This document shows, in pieces, positions 8,594 to 16,151 of a stretch of 39,838 nt of DNA. The notes below the pieces were generated by a model. The model saw nothing but the letters and a program-made list of their open reading frames with translations, was not told the DNA's origin and made no database searches. The stretch is from Gemmatimonadota bacterium. Lineage in GTDB: Bacteria; Gemmatimonadota; Gemmatimonadetes; Gemmatimonadales; Gemmatimonadaceae. How positions within the stretch are numbered: position 1 is the stretch's first letter; the number at the start of each line of letters is the position of its first letter. The translations under genes were made by a program, and so were the position numbers. Location: positions 1-39,838 of the forward strand of contig JARIFA010000016.1 in assembly GCA_031127075.1 (NCBI GenBank), given 5' to 3'.

Positions 8594-9067
8594 ATGACCG
8601 CGACGGAAGCTCCCGCCACGAACTCGACCCCGATCGACGCCCCGATCGACGCCCCGATCGACGCCCCGATCCTCGTCTACGACGGGGATTGCGCGTTCTG
8701 CGCACGGTCGGTGCAGTTCATCCTGCGCTTCGACCGTCGCCGCACCGTCCGCTTCGCCGCGCGTGACGGGGGGCACGGCAGGGCGGTGCGCACACGCCAT
8801 CCGGCGTTGGCGTCCGTCGATTCGTTGCTCTGGGTGGAGGCGCGCGGAGCGGGGGAGCTCGTTCGGACGCACGCCGATGCCGCCCTCGCCGTGGCACGCT
8901 ACCTCGGTGGGATCTGGGCGGTGCTCGCCGCGTTCGGCGGGGTCGTGCCGCGCCCGGTGCGCGATGCCGTGTATCGGTTCATCGCACGGAACCGCCATCG
9001 TCTCGGCGGTGGGGCAGCGGCCTGCGTCGTCTTCACGCCTGAGGAACGCGCCCGGACCCTCGACTGA
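8594..9067 (+). CDS. DCC family thiol-disulfide oxidoreductase (DUF393)
   Basis: A 157-residue protein with the family signature 'LVYDGDCAFCARSVQFI' (Cys33, Cys36), followed by 'VRFAARDG', 'ALAVARYLGGIWAVLAAF' and 'AVYRFIARNRHRLGG'. The family has a thioredoxin-like fold and is named for the DxxCxxC motif; its physiological partners are unknown. I chose the ATG at 8594 because conservation begins at residue 27 and the longer upstream frame overlaps the hydrolase on the other strand. Residues 13-26 are a low-complexity 'PIDA' tandem repeat encoded by a 12-base DNA repeat. This is an unusual N-terminal extension absent from typical members, which begin near the VYDG motif. Confidence 0.9.
   Translation: MTATEAPATNSTPIDAPIDAPIDAPILVYDGDCAFCARSVQFILRFDRRRTVRFAARDGGHGRAVRTRHPALASVDSLLWVEARGAGELVRTHADAALAVARYLGGIWAVLAAFGGVVPRPVRDAVYRFIARNRHRLGGGAAACVVFTPEERARTLD
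8628..8671 (+). repeat. 12-bp tandem repeat inside the DCC gene
   Basis: Three exact copies of CCCCGATCGACG (8628-8639, 8640-8651, 8652-8663) and a partial fourth copy of 8 bases. The unit length keeps the reading frame and encodes the repeated tetrapeptide Pro-Ile-Asp-Ala. Exact identity of the copies points to recent slippage expansion. Confidence 0.9.
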
Positions 9068-9077
9068 GGCGTCGGGT

Positions 9078-9092
9078 GCGCGTGAAGCGCGC
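9078..9092. terminator. Possible hairpin between convergent genes
   Basis: GCGCG (9078-9082) pairs with CGCGC (9088-9092) around a 5-base loop, in the 73-base gap between the converging DCC and MocA-like genes. The stem is short and alternative pairings with the flanking GGTGC/GCACC are possible. Confidence 0.3.
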
Positions 9093-9140
9093 CGGGCACC
9101 ACCTGTCGCGTGACGATCGACGGCGCGACGGGGGGCGCCC

Positions 9141-9746
9141 TCAGTTCGACAGCGCTGCGTAGTCTTCGGGGGTGTCGATGTCGCGCAGCGCGTCGGCAGG
9201 CCAGTCGTGCACGTCGGCCTCGCTGAAGTGCGCACGAACGACGGCCTTCCCGCACCCTTCGCCGGTCCAAGCGAGCAGTTCGGGCCAGAGCGCCCGCCGG
9301 AAGAGGAGCGGCGGCGCCGGCACGTCACCATAGCGCGAGACCTGCAACGGCGCTGTGCCCGTCGCATCGGCGCACACGAGCGCGGCGACCATCGGCGCGG
9401 TGACGTGGACCATATCCGCCAGCAGCACCACGGTGGACGCGACCTCCGCTCCCAGTGCCCGGAGTCCGGCGTGCAACGAGGCGCTCGTCGGGGCCGTCGG
9501 GTCCGTGACACGCACGCAGTGCACGTCGAGTCCGTCGAGCGCCGCTTCGACCGCGTCAGCGTCGTGCCCGGTGACGACCACGAGCGGCGCACAGCCCGAC
9601 GCGCGCATCACCTCCGCGGCGCGACGCACCATCGGCACCCCATCCACGGGGAGCAGCTGCTTCGTGCGGCCCATCCGCGTCGCGGCGCCCGCGGCGAGGA
9701 GGATCCCCGCGACGACGCGGGGCGCGTCGGTCGGCTCAGCCGACAT
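9141..9746 (-). CDS. mocA: Molybdenum-cofactor nucleotidyltransferase (MocA-like)
   Basis: A 201-residue NTP-transferase of the MobA/MocA superfamily. The N-terminal nucleotide-binding signature is 'GILLAAGAATRMGRTKQLLP' and the metal-binding Asp is in 'VVLLADMVHV' (Asp112). MocA adds CMP to molybdopterin to form the cytosine dinucleotide cofactor used by xanthine-dehydrogenase-family enzymes, which fits its place at the end of an operon with such an enzyme and xdhC. The usual late 'GDxGA' loop reads 'GEGCGKAV' here, a small deviation. The start ATG at 9746 overlaps the end of xdhC by 11 bases. A guanylyl- rather than cytidylyl-transferase cannot be excluded. Confidence 0.85.
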   Translation of the reverse strand: MSAEPTDAPRVVAGILLAAGAATRMGRTKQLLPVDGVPMVRRAAEVMRASGCAPLVVVTGHDADAVEAALDGLDVHCVRVTDPTAPTSASLHAGLRALGAEVASTVVLLADMVHVTAPMVAALVCADATGTAPLQVSRYGDVPAPPLLFRRALWPELLAWTGEGCGKAVVRAHFSEADVHDWPADALRDIDTPEDYAALSN

Positions 9747-10764
9747 CGGCGTGGATCGGGGCGACGCGGTCCCGCAACGAGCGCGGGGCCCGCCCGCTGC
9801 GCACGGCGAGGATCTCGGCGATGACGGCGAGCGCCACCTGTTCGGCCCCATCCGTCCCGATGTCGAGTCCCACGGGGCCGAAGAGCCGCGTGCGGTCGAA
9901 CGGTCCGGTCGCCTCGAGTCGCGCGACGATGCGGTCCGTCCGCTGCCGCGGGCCCAGGAGACCGAGGTAGCGCGCCGGACTCGCCCGGAGCGCGTCGAGA
10001 TAGTCGGTGTCGTCGCCGAAGTGGTGCGTCATCACGACCGCTGCGTCGTCGGCGTCGAGGGCAAGGCGCGCGCCGAGCGCGTCCGCCGTCGCCTCGAGGC
10101 GACGGATCGGGTCGGGGAACCGCGCCGCGGTGAGGAGCCCCGGGCGGCGGTCGACGACGGTCACGCGGAACCCCACGAGTTCCCCGAGGCGGGCGAGGGG
10201 GATCGCGTCGTCCCCCGCACTGACGATGACGAGCCGCGGTGCCGGCTCGTGCACCTCGATGAAGCGTGCGATCGCGCCGTCATCCTCGAGCCGCGTGCCG
10301 CTGGCACGCAGCGCCTCGGCGGCCGTCCCGGTGACGACCGCGAACCCGGTGACGCGGTGCGCCGCCATCGTGGTCATCGTCACGAACGGCGCTTCGGCGG
10401 CGAGCGCGGCCTGCATCGTGACGCGCGCCTCCGCGAGCGGCTCGATGAGGAGCTCGACCTCGCCCTCGCAGCCCACGCCCAGGTCCCACGCGGCGATCTC
10501 GTCAGCACCGCCGCAGTAGGACCGCCGCTCCGAGACCCCGGTGGCGAGGACCTGTCGCGCGACCTCGCGCACATCCCCCTCGAGACACCCGCCGCTCACA
10601 TTCCCCACGTGCGTGTCGTCCTCGAACACGACGAGCTTGGCGCCCGGATGACGGTACGCCGAGCCCCGCACGCGGATCACCGTGGCGAGCGCGGCGCGCC
10701 GGCCCGGCGCGCACGCGGTCGCGAGCGCGGCATAGACCTGCCGCGTCTCGAGCCATCCCTTCAC
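9736..10764 (-). CDS. xdhC: XdhC family molybdenum-cofactor insertion/sulfuration protein
   Basis: A 342-residue protein with both XdhC domains. The N-terminal CoxI/XdhC domain has 'GSAYRHPGAKLVVF' and 'GNVSGGCLEGDV'. The C-terminal Rossmann domain has 'RLVIVSAGDDAIPLARL', 'VTVVDRRPGLL', 'VVMTHHFGDDTDYL' and 'YLGLLGPRQRTDRI'. XdhC binds the Mo cofactor, protects it, promotes its sulfuration and delivers it to the xanthine-dehydrogenase-type subunit. Its start is 4 bases after the stop of the Mo subunit gene and its end overlaps mocA, so it is translationally linked to both. It acts in the cytoplasm, before Tat export of the enzyme. Confidence 0.93.
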   Translation of the reverse strand: MKGWLETRQVYAALATACAPGRRAALATVIRVRGSAYRHPGAKLVVFEDDTHVGNVSGGCLEGDVREVARQVLATGVSERRSYCGGADEIAAWDLGVGCEGEVELLIEPLAEARVTMQAALAAEAPFVTMTTMAAHRVTGFAVVTGTAAEALRASGTRLEDDGAIARFIEVHEPAPRLVIVSAGDDAIPLARLGELVGFRVTVVDRRPGLLTAARFPDPIRRLEATADALGARLALDADDAAVVMTHHFGDDTDYLDALRASPARYLGLLGPRQRTDRIVARLEATGPFDRTRLFGPVGLDIGTDGAEQVALAVIAEILAVRSGRAPRSLRDRVAPIHADVG

Positions 10765-10768
10765 GCGG

Positions 10769-12964
10769 TCAGCTCCAGCGCAGGTCGTGCCGCGAGAGCG
10801 GGAGCGAACGCACTCGCTTGCCCGTGGCGGCGAAGATCGCGTTGCAGAGGGCCGGGATCACCGGCGGGAGCGCGGGCTCCCCCATCCCGGTGGGCGGGTA
10901 GTCCGTGATGCGGAAGTGCACCTCGACCGGCGGGACCTCGGTGATGCGCAGCAGCTCGAACTCGTCGAAGTTCGACTGTACGACGCGACCCCCGTCCACG
11001 GTGATCTCCTGCCGCAGCGCCTCGCTGATGCCATCGAGCACGGCGCCCTGCACCTGCGCCATCGCGCCGCTTGGGTTGATGATCTGGCTCCCGACGTCGC
11101 CGGCGACCCAGACCTTTCCGATCTTCAGCTCACCCGACGGGCTCACCGAGGCCTCGACCACTTCGGCGAAGTAGCCACGATGGCTGTAGTGGAAGCCGAC
11201 GCCCATCCCGGTGCCGCGCGGGAGGCGGCGCGTGCCCCACCCCGACTTCTCCGCGACCAGTGCGAGGACGCCGCGCATCCGCTCGGCGACCAGCGCTGGC
11301 GCCTGCGGGCCGGTGGTGGGCGCGGAGGCCGCCTGCGCGAGCAGGTCCATCCGGAACGCGATGGGATCCTTCCCCGCGGCGAGCGCGAGCTCGTCGAGGA
11401 AGGAGTGGAAGACGAAGGCGATGGCGTTGCTCGTCGGCGCACGCAGCGGCCCGGTGGGGACGCCGAGCGGCATCGTCGAGACGCCGAGCGAGTAGTTCGG
11501 GACGAAGGCGGCGGGGAACTCCGAGGGCGAGAGCGAGGCGGAGTTCGCGAAGCTCTCGCCCTCGCCGAACGTCACGAAGTGGTTCTGCCAGGCGACGATC
11601 TTCCCCTGCGCATCGACGCCCGCCTTCAGGCCATGCCAGCCGGCGGGGCGATAGAAGTCGTGCTGCATATCGTCTTCGCGGGTCCAGGTGAGTTTCACCG
11701 GGACGTTCGCGAGCTTGGCGATCGCCGCCGCCTCGACCATGTAGTCGTTCGTGAGGCGCCGTCCGAAGCCGCCGCCGCCGCGCACCATGTGGATGTCGAT
11801 CGCCGTCGGGGCGATGCCGAGGGTCGTGGCGACGAGCTGGCGTCCCGGCTGCGGGTTCTGCGACGAGGTCCAGAGGGTCATTCGGCCGTCGGCCCAGTGC
11901 GCGGTGCACCCCTGCGGTTCGAGCGGGGCGTGCGCGAGGAACGGATAGGCATAGCGCGCCTCGACGACCTTCGCGGCGCCGGCGAAGGCGGCCGCCACGT
12001 CGCCGTCGGTGCGCAGCACGCGCTGCGGGGCGCCGGCGAGGAGCGTCTCCGCCCGCGCGGCGTAGCCCGTCGAGGACTGTGTCGCCGTCGGATGGTCGGC
12101 CCAGGTCACGCGGAGTCGCTTCCGCGCCGAGCGCGCGTGCCACCAGGTGTCGGCGACGATCGCGACGCCGGGGACGAGGCCCTGCAGGTTCGTCGTCCCC
12201 TCGACCACGAAGGCGTGGGTGACGCCGGGGAGCGCGAGGATCTCGTCGAGATTCGCGCTCGCGACCTTCGCGCCGAAGACGGGCGCCTTCTCGTAGATCG
12301 CGTGCTTCATCCCCGGGACGGTGACGTCGATCGAGAAGAGCGGCTGCCCGGTGACGATCTTCGTGTTGTCGACGCCGGGAATCGACGTTCCGATGATCGC
12401 GAAGTCCTTCGCGGCCTTGAGCGGCACCGTCGCCGGGTCGGGAACCGGGAGGGCGGCCGCACGCGTGGCGAGTTCCCCGTAGGGGAGCGTCCGGCGCGAC
12501 GCCCGATGGTGGACGGCGCCATCGGCCGTCGTGAGCTCCGCCGCCGGCACGTTCAACGCCTGCGCCGCCGCGGCGATCAGCATCTGGCGTCCCACGGCGC
12601 CGGCCCGGCGCAGCGGTTCCCAGTTCATCGGGGTCGCCGTGCTCCCGCCGGCGAACTGCCGGCCGTAGCGCGCCTCATCCGCCATCGCCTGCTCGACGGT
12701 CACGCTCGCCCAGGCGACATCGAGCTCCTCGGCCACGAGCATCGGGAGCATCGTGCGCACCCCCTGTCCGACCTCCGGGTTCTTGGCGAGGATCGTGATC
12801 GCCCCCGTGGGGGTGATGCGGATGAACGCGTTCGGGGCGAAGGCGGTGGCCGGCTGCATCGCGCCGAGCGCGGCGACGCCGTCGAGGTCGACCATCGTGG
12901 AGAGCAGGAGCCCGCCGCCCGCGAGGGCGGAGACGCGGAGGAAGTCGCGACGATCGGTGGTCAT
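10769..12964 (-). CDS. Tat-exported molybdenum-binding subunit of xanthine-dehydrogenase family (isoquinoline 1-oxidoreductase beta-like)
   Basis: A 731-residue large subunit. The start at 12964 gives a twin-arginine signal '[16 protein letters not shown]'. Then come the Mo-cofactor domains with '[20 protein letters not shown]', '[18 protein letters not shown]', '[13 protein letters not shown]', '[15 protein letters not shown]', '[13 protein letters not shown]', and a C-terminal '[14 protein letters not shown]' whose Glu (about 696) matches the catalytic base of the family. The domain order and Tat signal are those of IorB-type periplasmic hydroxylases acting on N-heterocycles or aldehydes; the substrate here is unknown. 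There is no FAD subunit gene nearby, as expected for this two-subunit type, which usually passes electrons to a cytochrome. The gene starts 4 bases after the stop of the [2Fe-2S] subunit gene. Confidence 0.92.
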   Translation of the reverse strand: MTTDRRDFLRVSALAGGGLLLSTMVDLDGVAALGAMQPATAFAPNAFIRITPTGAITILAKNPEVGQGVRTMLPMLVAEELDVAWASVTVEQAMADEARYGRQFAGGSTATPMNWEPLRRAGAVGRQMLIAAAAQALNVPAAELTTADGAVHHRASRRTLPYGELATRAAALPVPDPATVPLKAAKDFAIIGTSIPGVDNTKIVTGQPLFSIDVTVPGMKHAIYEKAPVFGAKVASANLDEILALPGVTHAFVVEGTTNLQGLVPGVAIVADTWWHARSARKRLRVTWADHPTATQSSTGYAARAETLLAGAPQRVLRTDGDVAAAFAGAAKVVEARYAYPFLAHAPLEPQGCTAHWADGRMTLWTSSQNPQPGRQLVATTLGIAPTAIDIHMVRGGGGFGRRLTNDYMVEAAAIAKLANVPVKLTWTREDDMQHDFYRPAGWHGLKAGVDAQGKIVAWQNHFVTFGEGESFANSASLSPSEFPAAFVPNYSLGVSTMPLGVPTGPLRAPTSNAIAFVFHSFLDELALAAGKDPIAFRMDLLAQAASAPTTGPQAPALVAERMRGVLALVAEKSGWGTRRLPRGTGMGVGFHYSHRGYFAEVVEASVSPSGELKIGKVWVAGDVGSQIINPSGAMAQVQGAVLDGISEALRQEITVDGGRVVQSNFDEFELLRITEVPPVEVHFRITDYPPTGMGEPALPPVIPALCNAIFAATGKRVRSLPLSRHDLRWS

Positions 12965-12968
12965 CGGC

Positions 12969-13436
12969 TCACTCCCGTCCGGCGCGCATCGCGGCGGCGC
13001 GCTTGATGCCGTCGCGGATGCGGTGATAGGTGGCGCAGCGGCAGAGGTTGCCGTACATCGCCGCGTCGATGTCGGCATCGGTGGGGTTCGGCGTGTTCGC
13101 GAGCAGCTCCGCCGCCTGCATCAGCTGGCCGGCCTGGCAGTAGCCGCACTGCGGGACGTCGAGCTCCTGCCACGCCTGCTGCAGGGGGTGATTCCCGTCG
13201 GGGGAGAGGCCCTCGATCGTCGTCACGCGCCGGCCCTGCACCGCGCTCGCCGGCACCTGGCAGGAGCGGGTCGCCGAGCCGTTCACATGGACGGTGCAGG
13301 CACCACAGAGCGCCGCGCCGCAGCCGTACTTCGTCCCTTTGAGGTCGAGCACGTCGCGCAGGATCCAGAGGAGCGGCATGTCGGCGGGCACGTCGACGGT
13401 GCGCGCGCTGCCGTTGACGGTGAAGGTGACCTTCAT
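12969..13436 (-). CDS. [2Fe-2S] subunit of xanthine-dehydrogenase family (isoquinoline 1-oxidoreductase alpha-like)
   Basis: A 155-residue electron-transfer subunit. The plant-type cluster ligands are Cys39, Cys44, Cys47 ('[14 protein letters not shown]') and Cys59. The second, helical cluster has Cys97, Cys100 ('QCGYCQAGQ') and Cys132, Cys134 ('LCRCATY'). All eight ligands are present and the length matches the family. It has no signal peptide and is presumably exported bound to the Tat-signal-bearing large subunit. Its ATG overlaps the stop of the preceding lipoprotein gene (ATGA). Confidence 0.95.
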   Translation of the reverse strand: MKVTFTVNGSARTVDVPADMPLLWILRDVLDLKGTKYGCGAALCGACTVHVNGSATRSCQVPASAVQGRRVTTIEGLSPDGNHPLQQAWQELDVPQCGYCQAGQLMQAAELLANTPNPTDADIDAAMYGNLCRCATYHRIRDGIKRAAAMRAGRE

Positions 13437-13909
13437 GGGCGGGTCCTCCGATAGGTCCCGGTGGTGAGCGGGGCGGTGAGGTGGCTGGGGAAGCGTTCGG
13501 CGGTGCGGACGGTCGTCGAATCGAGCGCGAGCAGCGCGATCGCACGCGGGGCGCGGAGCGTCGACGTCAGCGTGTAGGTGTCAGCCGCGGCGATCCACGT
13601 GCCGCGGTCGACGAGGGTCTCGGTGCGGTCGAGCACACCGCTGAGGAAGACGCGCATCCAGGCGCGCTGCTCCCAGCGTCCCGTGGTATCGATCGTGATG
13701 GCGGCGGAGTCGAGGATGATCTGTTCGAGCACGACGCCGATCCCGCGCGCGGAGACGGTCGCGGGGAGCGTTGTGTCGTTCACCGCGTGGAGATACCAGG
13801 TCGCCCCGGCGACGGTCGGGGGGGTCGAGGGCAGGAGCACCTGCTCCCCGGTGCAGGCGAGGCCGGCGGCGCAGAGCAGGAGCGCGAGGGAGCGGCGGGT
13901 CGAAGCCAT
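13433..13909 (-). CDS. Hypothetical lipoprotein, first gene of the molybdo-hydroxylase operon
   Basis: A 158-residue protein I do not recognise. The start at 13909 gives a hydrophobic signal '[14 protein letters not shown]' with a probable lipid-modified Cys19. The lipobox is imperfect, with Gly-Leu-Ala before Cys. The mature part looks all-beta, with short strands and many Thr ('[15 protein letters not shown]', '[17 protein letters not shown]', '[14 protein letters not shown]'), similar in style to small lipocalin-like secreted proteins of this phylum. It ends in an ATGA overlap with the [2Fe-2S] subunit gene, so the two are translated together. Whether it assists the enzyme in the periplasm or is an unrelated passenger cannot be told. 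The upstream extension of the frame is low-complexity and was not used. Confidence 0.72.
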   Translation of the reverse strand: MASTRRSLALLLCAAGLACTGEQVLLPSTPPTVAGATWYLHAVNDTTLPATVSARGIGVVLEQIILDSAAITIDTTGRWEQRAWMRVFLSGVLDRTETLVDRGTWIAAADTYTLTSTLRAPRAIALLALDSTTVRTAERFPSHLTAPLTTGTYRRTRP

Positions 13910-14042
13910 GGCGGAGCGGGCGAGGGACGGGCGGCGGCGCAGGTCGCCGTGCAGATCACCCTCGAATCTCACCCTGACACGGACGTCGGGCAAACTCGGG
14001 GCGCGATTGGCAGAGCCGGCTCCTACATTACGCTCGCCGCGT

Positions 14043-15506
14043 ATGCCTGTTCCCGCGCTCGACGTCCCCCTCCTGCCGCGCCCCTGGGGTGCCGCCCTCA
14101 CGGCGGCGCTCGTCGTCGTGAATCTCGTCGCGAGCCTGCACGCGATCCTCCGGAAGCGCGACGTGCGGGCCGCGACGGGGTGGACCGGCCTCATCTGGCT
14201 CGTGCCCGGGATCGGCGTCCTCCTCTACACCACCCTCGGGCTGAACCGCATCAAGCGCCGCGCGAGCCTGATGCACCGGGCCCGTCGCCGCGCCCCGCTC
14301 ACCACCACGGGGCAGCTCCGCATCGCGCGGGCACGCGGGCAGGCCCTCGCCGACCCCCAGCTCCACGGCCTCGCCACCCTCGCCGAGGCCGTCGCCGATC
14401 GACCGGCGCTGAGCGGGAACGGGGTGGCGCTCCTCCGGAACGGGGATGAGGCCTATCCGGCGATGCTCGAGGCGATCGCCGGCGCACGGCACACGATCGG
14501 GCTCTCGACCTACATCTTCGGCGACGATGCCGCGGGCCAGCCGTTCATCGAGGCGCTCGCCGCCGCGGTCCGCCGCGGCGTCGAGGTCCGCGTCCTCGTC
14601 GACGGCGTCGGGGCGCGCTACAGCTGGCCGCCGGCGCACCGCGCCCTCCGCGCCGCCGGCGTCCCCACCGCGCTCTTCCTCGCCGGCCTCCGCGACGCGG
14701 GGCTCGGCTTCTTCAACCTCCGCACGCATCGCAAGATCCTCACGGTGGATGGCCGCGTCGCCTTCACCGGCGGGATCAACATCCAGGCGCGGAACGTGCA
14801 CGCCGCCCACCCGACGCGGGCCATCCAAGACCTGCATTTCCGGCTCGATGGCCCCATCGTCGCGCAGGTGCAGGACGCGTTCGCCGAGGACTGGGCGTTC
14901 ACGACCGATGAATTCCTCGAGGGCACGGGGTGGTATCCCCGGCTCGAGGAGGGAGGAGACACGGTCGCGCGCGTCATCACCGACGGCCCCGACGGCGACC
15001 TCGAGGTGCTGCACACCATCCTCCTCGGCGCCCTCGCGATGGCCCGTGAGTCGGTGCGGATCGTCACCCCCTACTTCCTCCCCGATCAGAGCCTCATCGC
15101 CGCCCTCGGCGTCGCGGCCCGTCGCGGCGTGCAGGTGGACATCGTCCTCCCGTCGCGCGGGAACATCCCGCCGGTGCAGTGGGCCGCTGCGGCCCAGCTC
15201 TGGCAGGTGCTCCGCCCCGGCTGTCGCGTCTTCTTCACCCCGCCGCCGTTCGACCACAGCAAGGTGATGGTCGTCGATCGCCGATGGGCGCTGATCGGCT
15301 CCACCAACTGGGATCCGCGGAGCCTGCGCCTGAACTTCGAGCTCGATGTCGAGCTCTACTGCCCCCGCTGCGCGGCGGCGCTCGACGACCTCGTCGCCGA
15401 CCGCATCGCGCGCGCGCGCCAGACCTCCCTCGCGGAGCTCGACGGGCGTCCGGTCCTGCTCAAGGTGCGCGACGGGATCGCGCGGCTCTTCTCACCCTAT
15501 CTGTAG
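14043..15506 (+). CDS. cls: Cardiolipin synthase (phospholipase D superfamily)
   Basis: A 487-residue membrane enzyme that joins two phosphatidylglycerol molecules, or an equivalent donor and acceptor, to make cardiolipin. It has two N-terminal hydrophobic segments (about 17-34 and 48-66, the latter 'IWLVPGIGVLLYTTLGLNRI', typical of Cls). Two HKD catalytic motifs follow: 'HRKILTVDGRVAFTGG' (His229, Lys231, Asp236) and 'HSKVMVVDRRWALIGSTN' (His405, Lys407, Asp412), with 'NWDPRSLRLNFEL' after the second. The length matches ClsA-type enzymes. The ATG at 14043 begins just before the first transmembrane segment. A TACATT hexamer lies 13 bases upstream and could be a -10 giving a very short leader. 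Confidence 0.93.
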   Translation: MPVPALDVPLLPRPWGAALTAALVVVNLVASLHAILRKRDVRAATGWTGLIWLVPGIGVLLYTTLGLNRIKRRASLMHRARRRAPLTTTGQLRIARARGQALADPQLHGLATLAEAVADRPALSGNGVALLRNGDEAYPAMLEAIAGARHTIGLSTYIFGDDAAGQPFIEALAAAVRRGVEVRVLVDGVGARYSWPPAHRALRAAGVPTALFLAGLRDAGLGFFNLRTHRKILTVDGRVAFTGGINIQARNVHAAHPTRAIQDLHFRLDGPIVAQVQDAFAEDWAFTTDEFLEGTGWYPRLEEGGDTVARVITDGPDGDLEVLHTILLGALAMARESVRIVTPYFLPDQSLIAALGVAARRGVQVDIVLPSRGNIPPVQWAAAAQLWQVLRPGCRVFFTPPPFDHSKVMVVDRRWALIGSTNWDPRSLRLNFELDVELYCPRCAAALDDLVADRIARARQTSLAELDGRPVLLKVRDGIARLFSPYL

Positions 15507-15510
15507 CGCT

Positions 15511-15526
15511 GCCGCCGGTCGGCGGC
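15511..15526. terminator. Bidirectional terminator-like hairpin
   Basis: GCCGCC (15511-15516) and GGCGGC (15521-15526) form a perfect 6-bp stem with a GGTC tetraloop, in the 33-base gap between the converging cls and DUF456 genes. There is no T-tract. Confidence 0.5.
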
Positions 15527-15539
15527 GTGCGGTCGTGGG

Positions 15540-16034
15540 TCAGGCCGCGGCCGACCAGCAGACGATCACCGCGACGAGCACCCCGAAGGCGACCTTCACC
15601 GCCGCCGCGACGACACGTCCGACGAGGGCGCCCCACGCCACGCGTCCGGCGCGGACCTCATCGCCGTGCACCGAGTACTCGGCCGCGAGCGCGCCGGCGA
15701 AGGCGCCGAGGAAGGAGCCGACGAGGGAGCCGAGCAACGGGACCGGGACGCCGACGATCGCGCCGACGAGCCCGCCGGCCAGCGCCCCCCAGGCCGCCCG
15801 CGATGAGCCGCCCGTCCGCGTCGTCGCTCGCATCGAGACGGCGAACTCGAGCATCTCCGCCACCGCGGCGAGCGAGGTGGCCACACCGAGCGCCACCCAG
15901 GTGAGTCCGGCGGCGGGGGCGAGCCCCTTGTAGAGCGCCGCACCGGCGAGGAAGAGCCAGGTCCCCGGGAGACCGAGGGCGGTCAGCGGGAGGGAGACGA
16001 GCGCACCGAGCGCGAGAAGGAGGACCGGGAGCAT
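15540..16034 (-). CDS. DUF456 family membrane protein
   Basis: A 164-residue very hydrophobic protein with the DUF456 features: an N-terminal helix pair 'LALGALVSLPLTALGLPGTW', a glycine-rich middle 'AAWGALAGGLVGAIVGVPVP' followed by 'GSLVGSFLGAFAGALAAEY', and a C-terminal helix 'VAFGVLVAVIVCWSAAA'. The PGTW turn and the two GxxxG-rich helices are diagnostic. The function of the family is unknown. Its start lies only 16 bases from the divergent 32-residue peptide gene, and the two appear to share one promoter. Confidence 0.88.
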   Translation of the reverse strand: MLPVLLLALGALVSLPLTALGLPGTWLFLAGAALYKGLAPAAGLTWVALGVATSLAAVAEMLEFAVSMRATTRTGGSSRAAWGALAGGLVGAIVGVPVPLLGSLVGSFLGAFAGALAAEYSVHGDEVRAGRVAWGALVGRVVAAAVKVAFGVLVAVIVCWSAAA

Positions 16035-16039
16035 CCGAG

Positions 16040-16045
16040 TATCTT
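16040..16045 (+). promoter_or_regulatory. -10 hexamer TATCTT, leaderless-type spacing
   Basis: TATCTT ends 5 bases before the ATG at 16051. It overlaps the minus-strand hexamer TAAGAT (16046-16041) in a 16-base divergent gap, so one A/T-rich element could serve both directions. Any transcript from it would begin at or within a few bases of the start codon. Confidence 0.5.
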
Positions 16046-16046
16046 A
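16041..16046 (-). promoter_or_regulatory. -10 hexamer TAAGAT, leaderless-type spacing
   Basis: Read on the minus strand, TAAGAT is followed by 6 bases and then the ATG of the DUF456 gene at 16034. It shares five base pairs with the plus-strand hexamer. Confidence 0.5.
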
Positions 16047-16050
16047 GGGA

Positions 16051-16149
16051 ATGGCCCGCCCTTTCCGCGAGACATTGGTCCGGGTGATGACCGTCCAGGT
16101 CGTCACGCTCCTCGTCCTCTGGTGGCTCCAGCGCCGGTACGGGCTCTGA
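16051..16149 (+). CDS. 32-residue single-helix membrane peptide upstream of the sodium:solute symporter
   Basis: A complete small reading frame, ATG at 16051 to TGA at 16147-16149, whose stop is 2 bases before the ATG of the symporter. It starts 'MARPFRETLVRVM', continues with a hydrophobic stretch of about 14 residues ('TVQVVTLLVLWWL'), and ends 'QRRYGL'. This is a basic-hydrophobic-basic layout of a one-helix membrane protein with a positively charged C-terminus. The spacing, a -10-like hexamer directly upstream and the clean membrane topology argue that it is real. Several transporter families are known to have tiny membrane partners, and a role in assembly or stability of the symporter is inferred from position only. 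It could also be a translated leader. Confidence 0.65.
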   Translation: MARPFRETLVRVMTVQVVTLLVLWWLQRRYGL

Positions 16150-16151
16150 CG

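Noticed and set aside
10787-13006. 739-codon open frame on the plus strand opposite the Mo subunit gene
   Set aside because: Same shadow effect: low-complexity Arg/Asp/His/Val composition and no recognisable domain.
14007-14029. TTGGCA ... TACATT as a sigma70 promoter for cls
   Set aside because: The spacer between the two hexamers is only 11 bases, too short for a normal -35/-10 pair. TACATT alone may still act as a -10.
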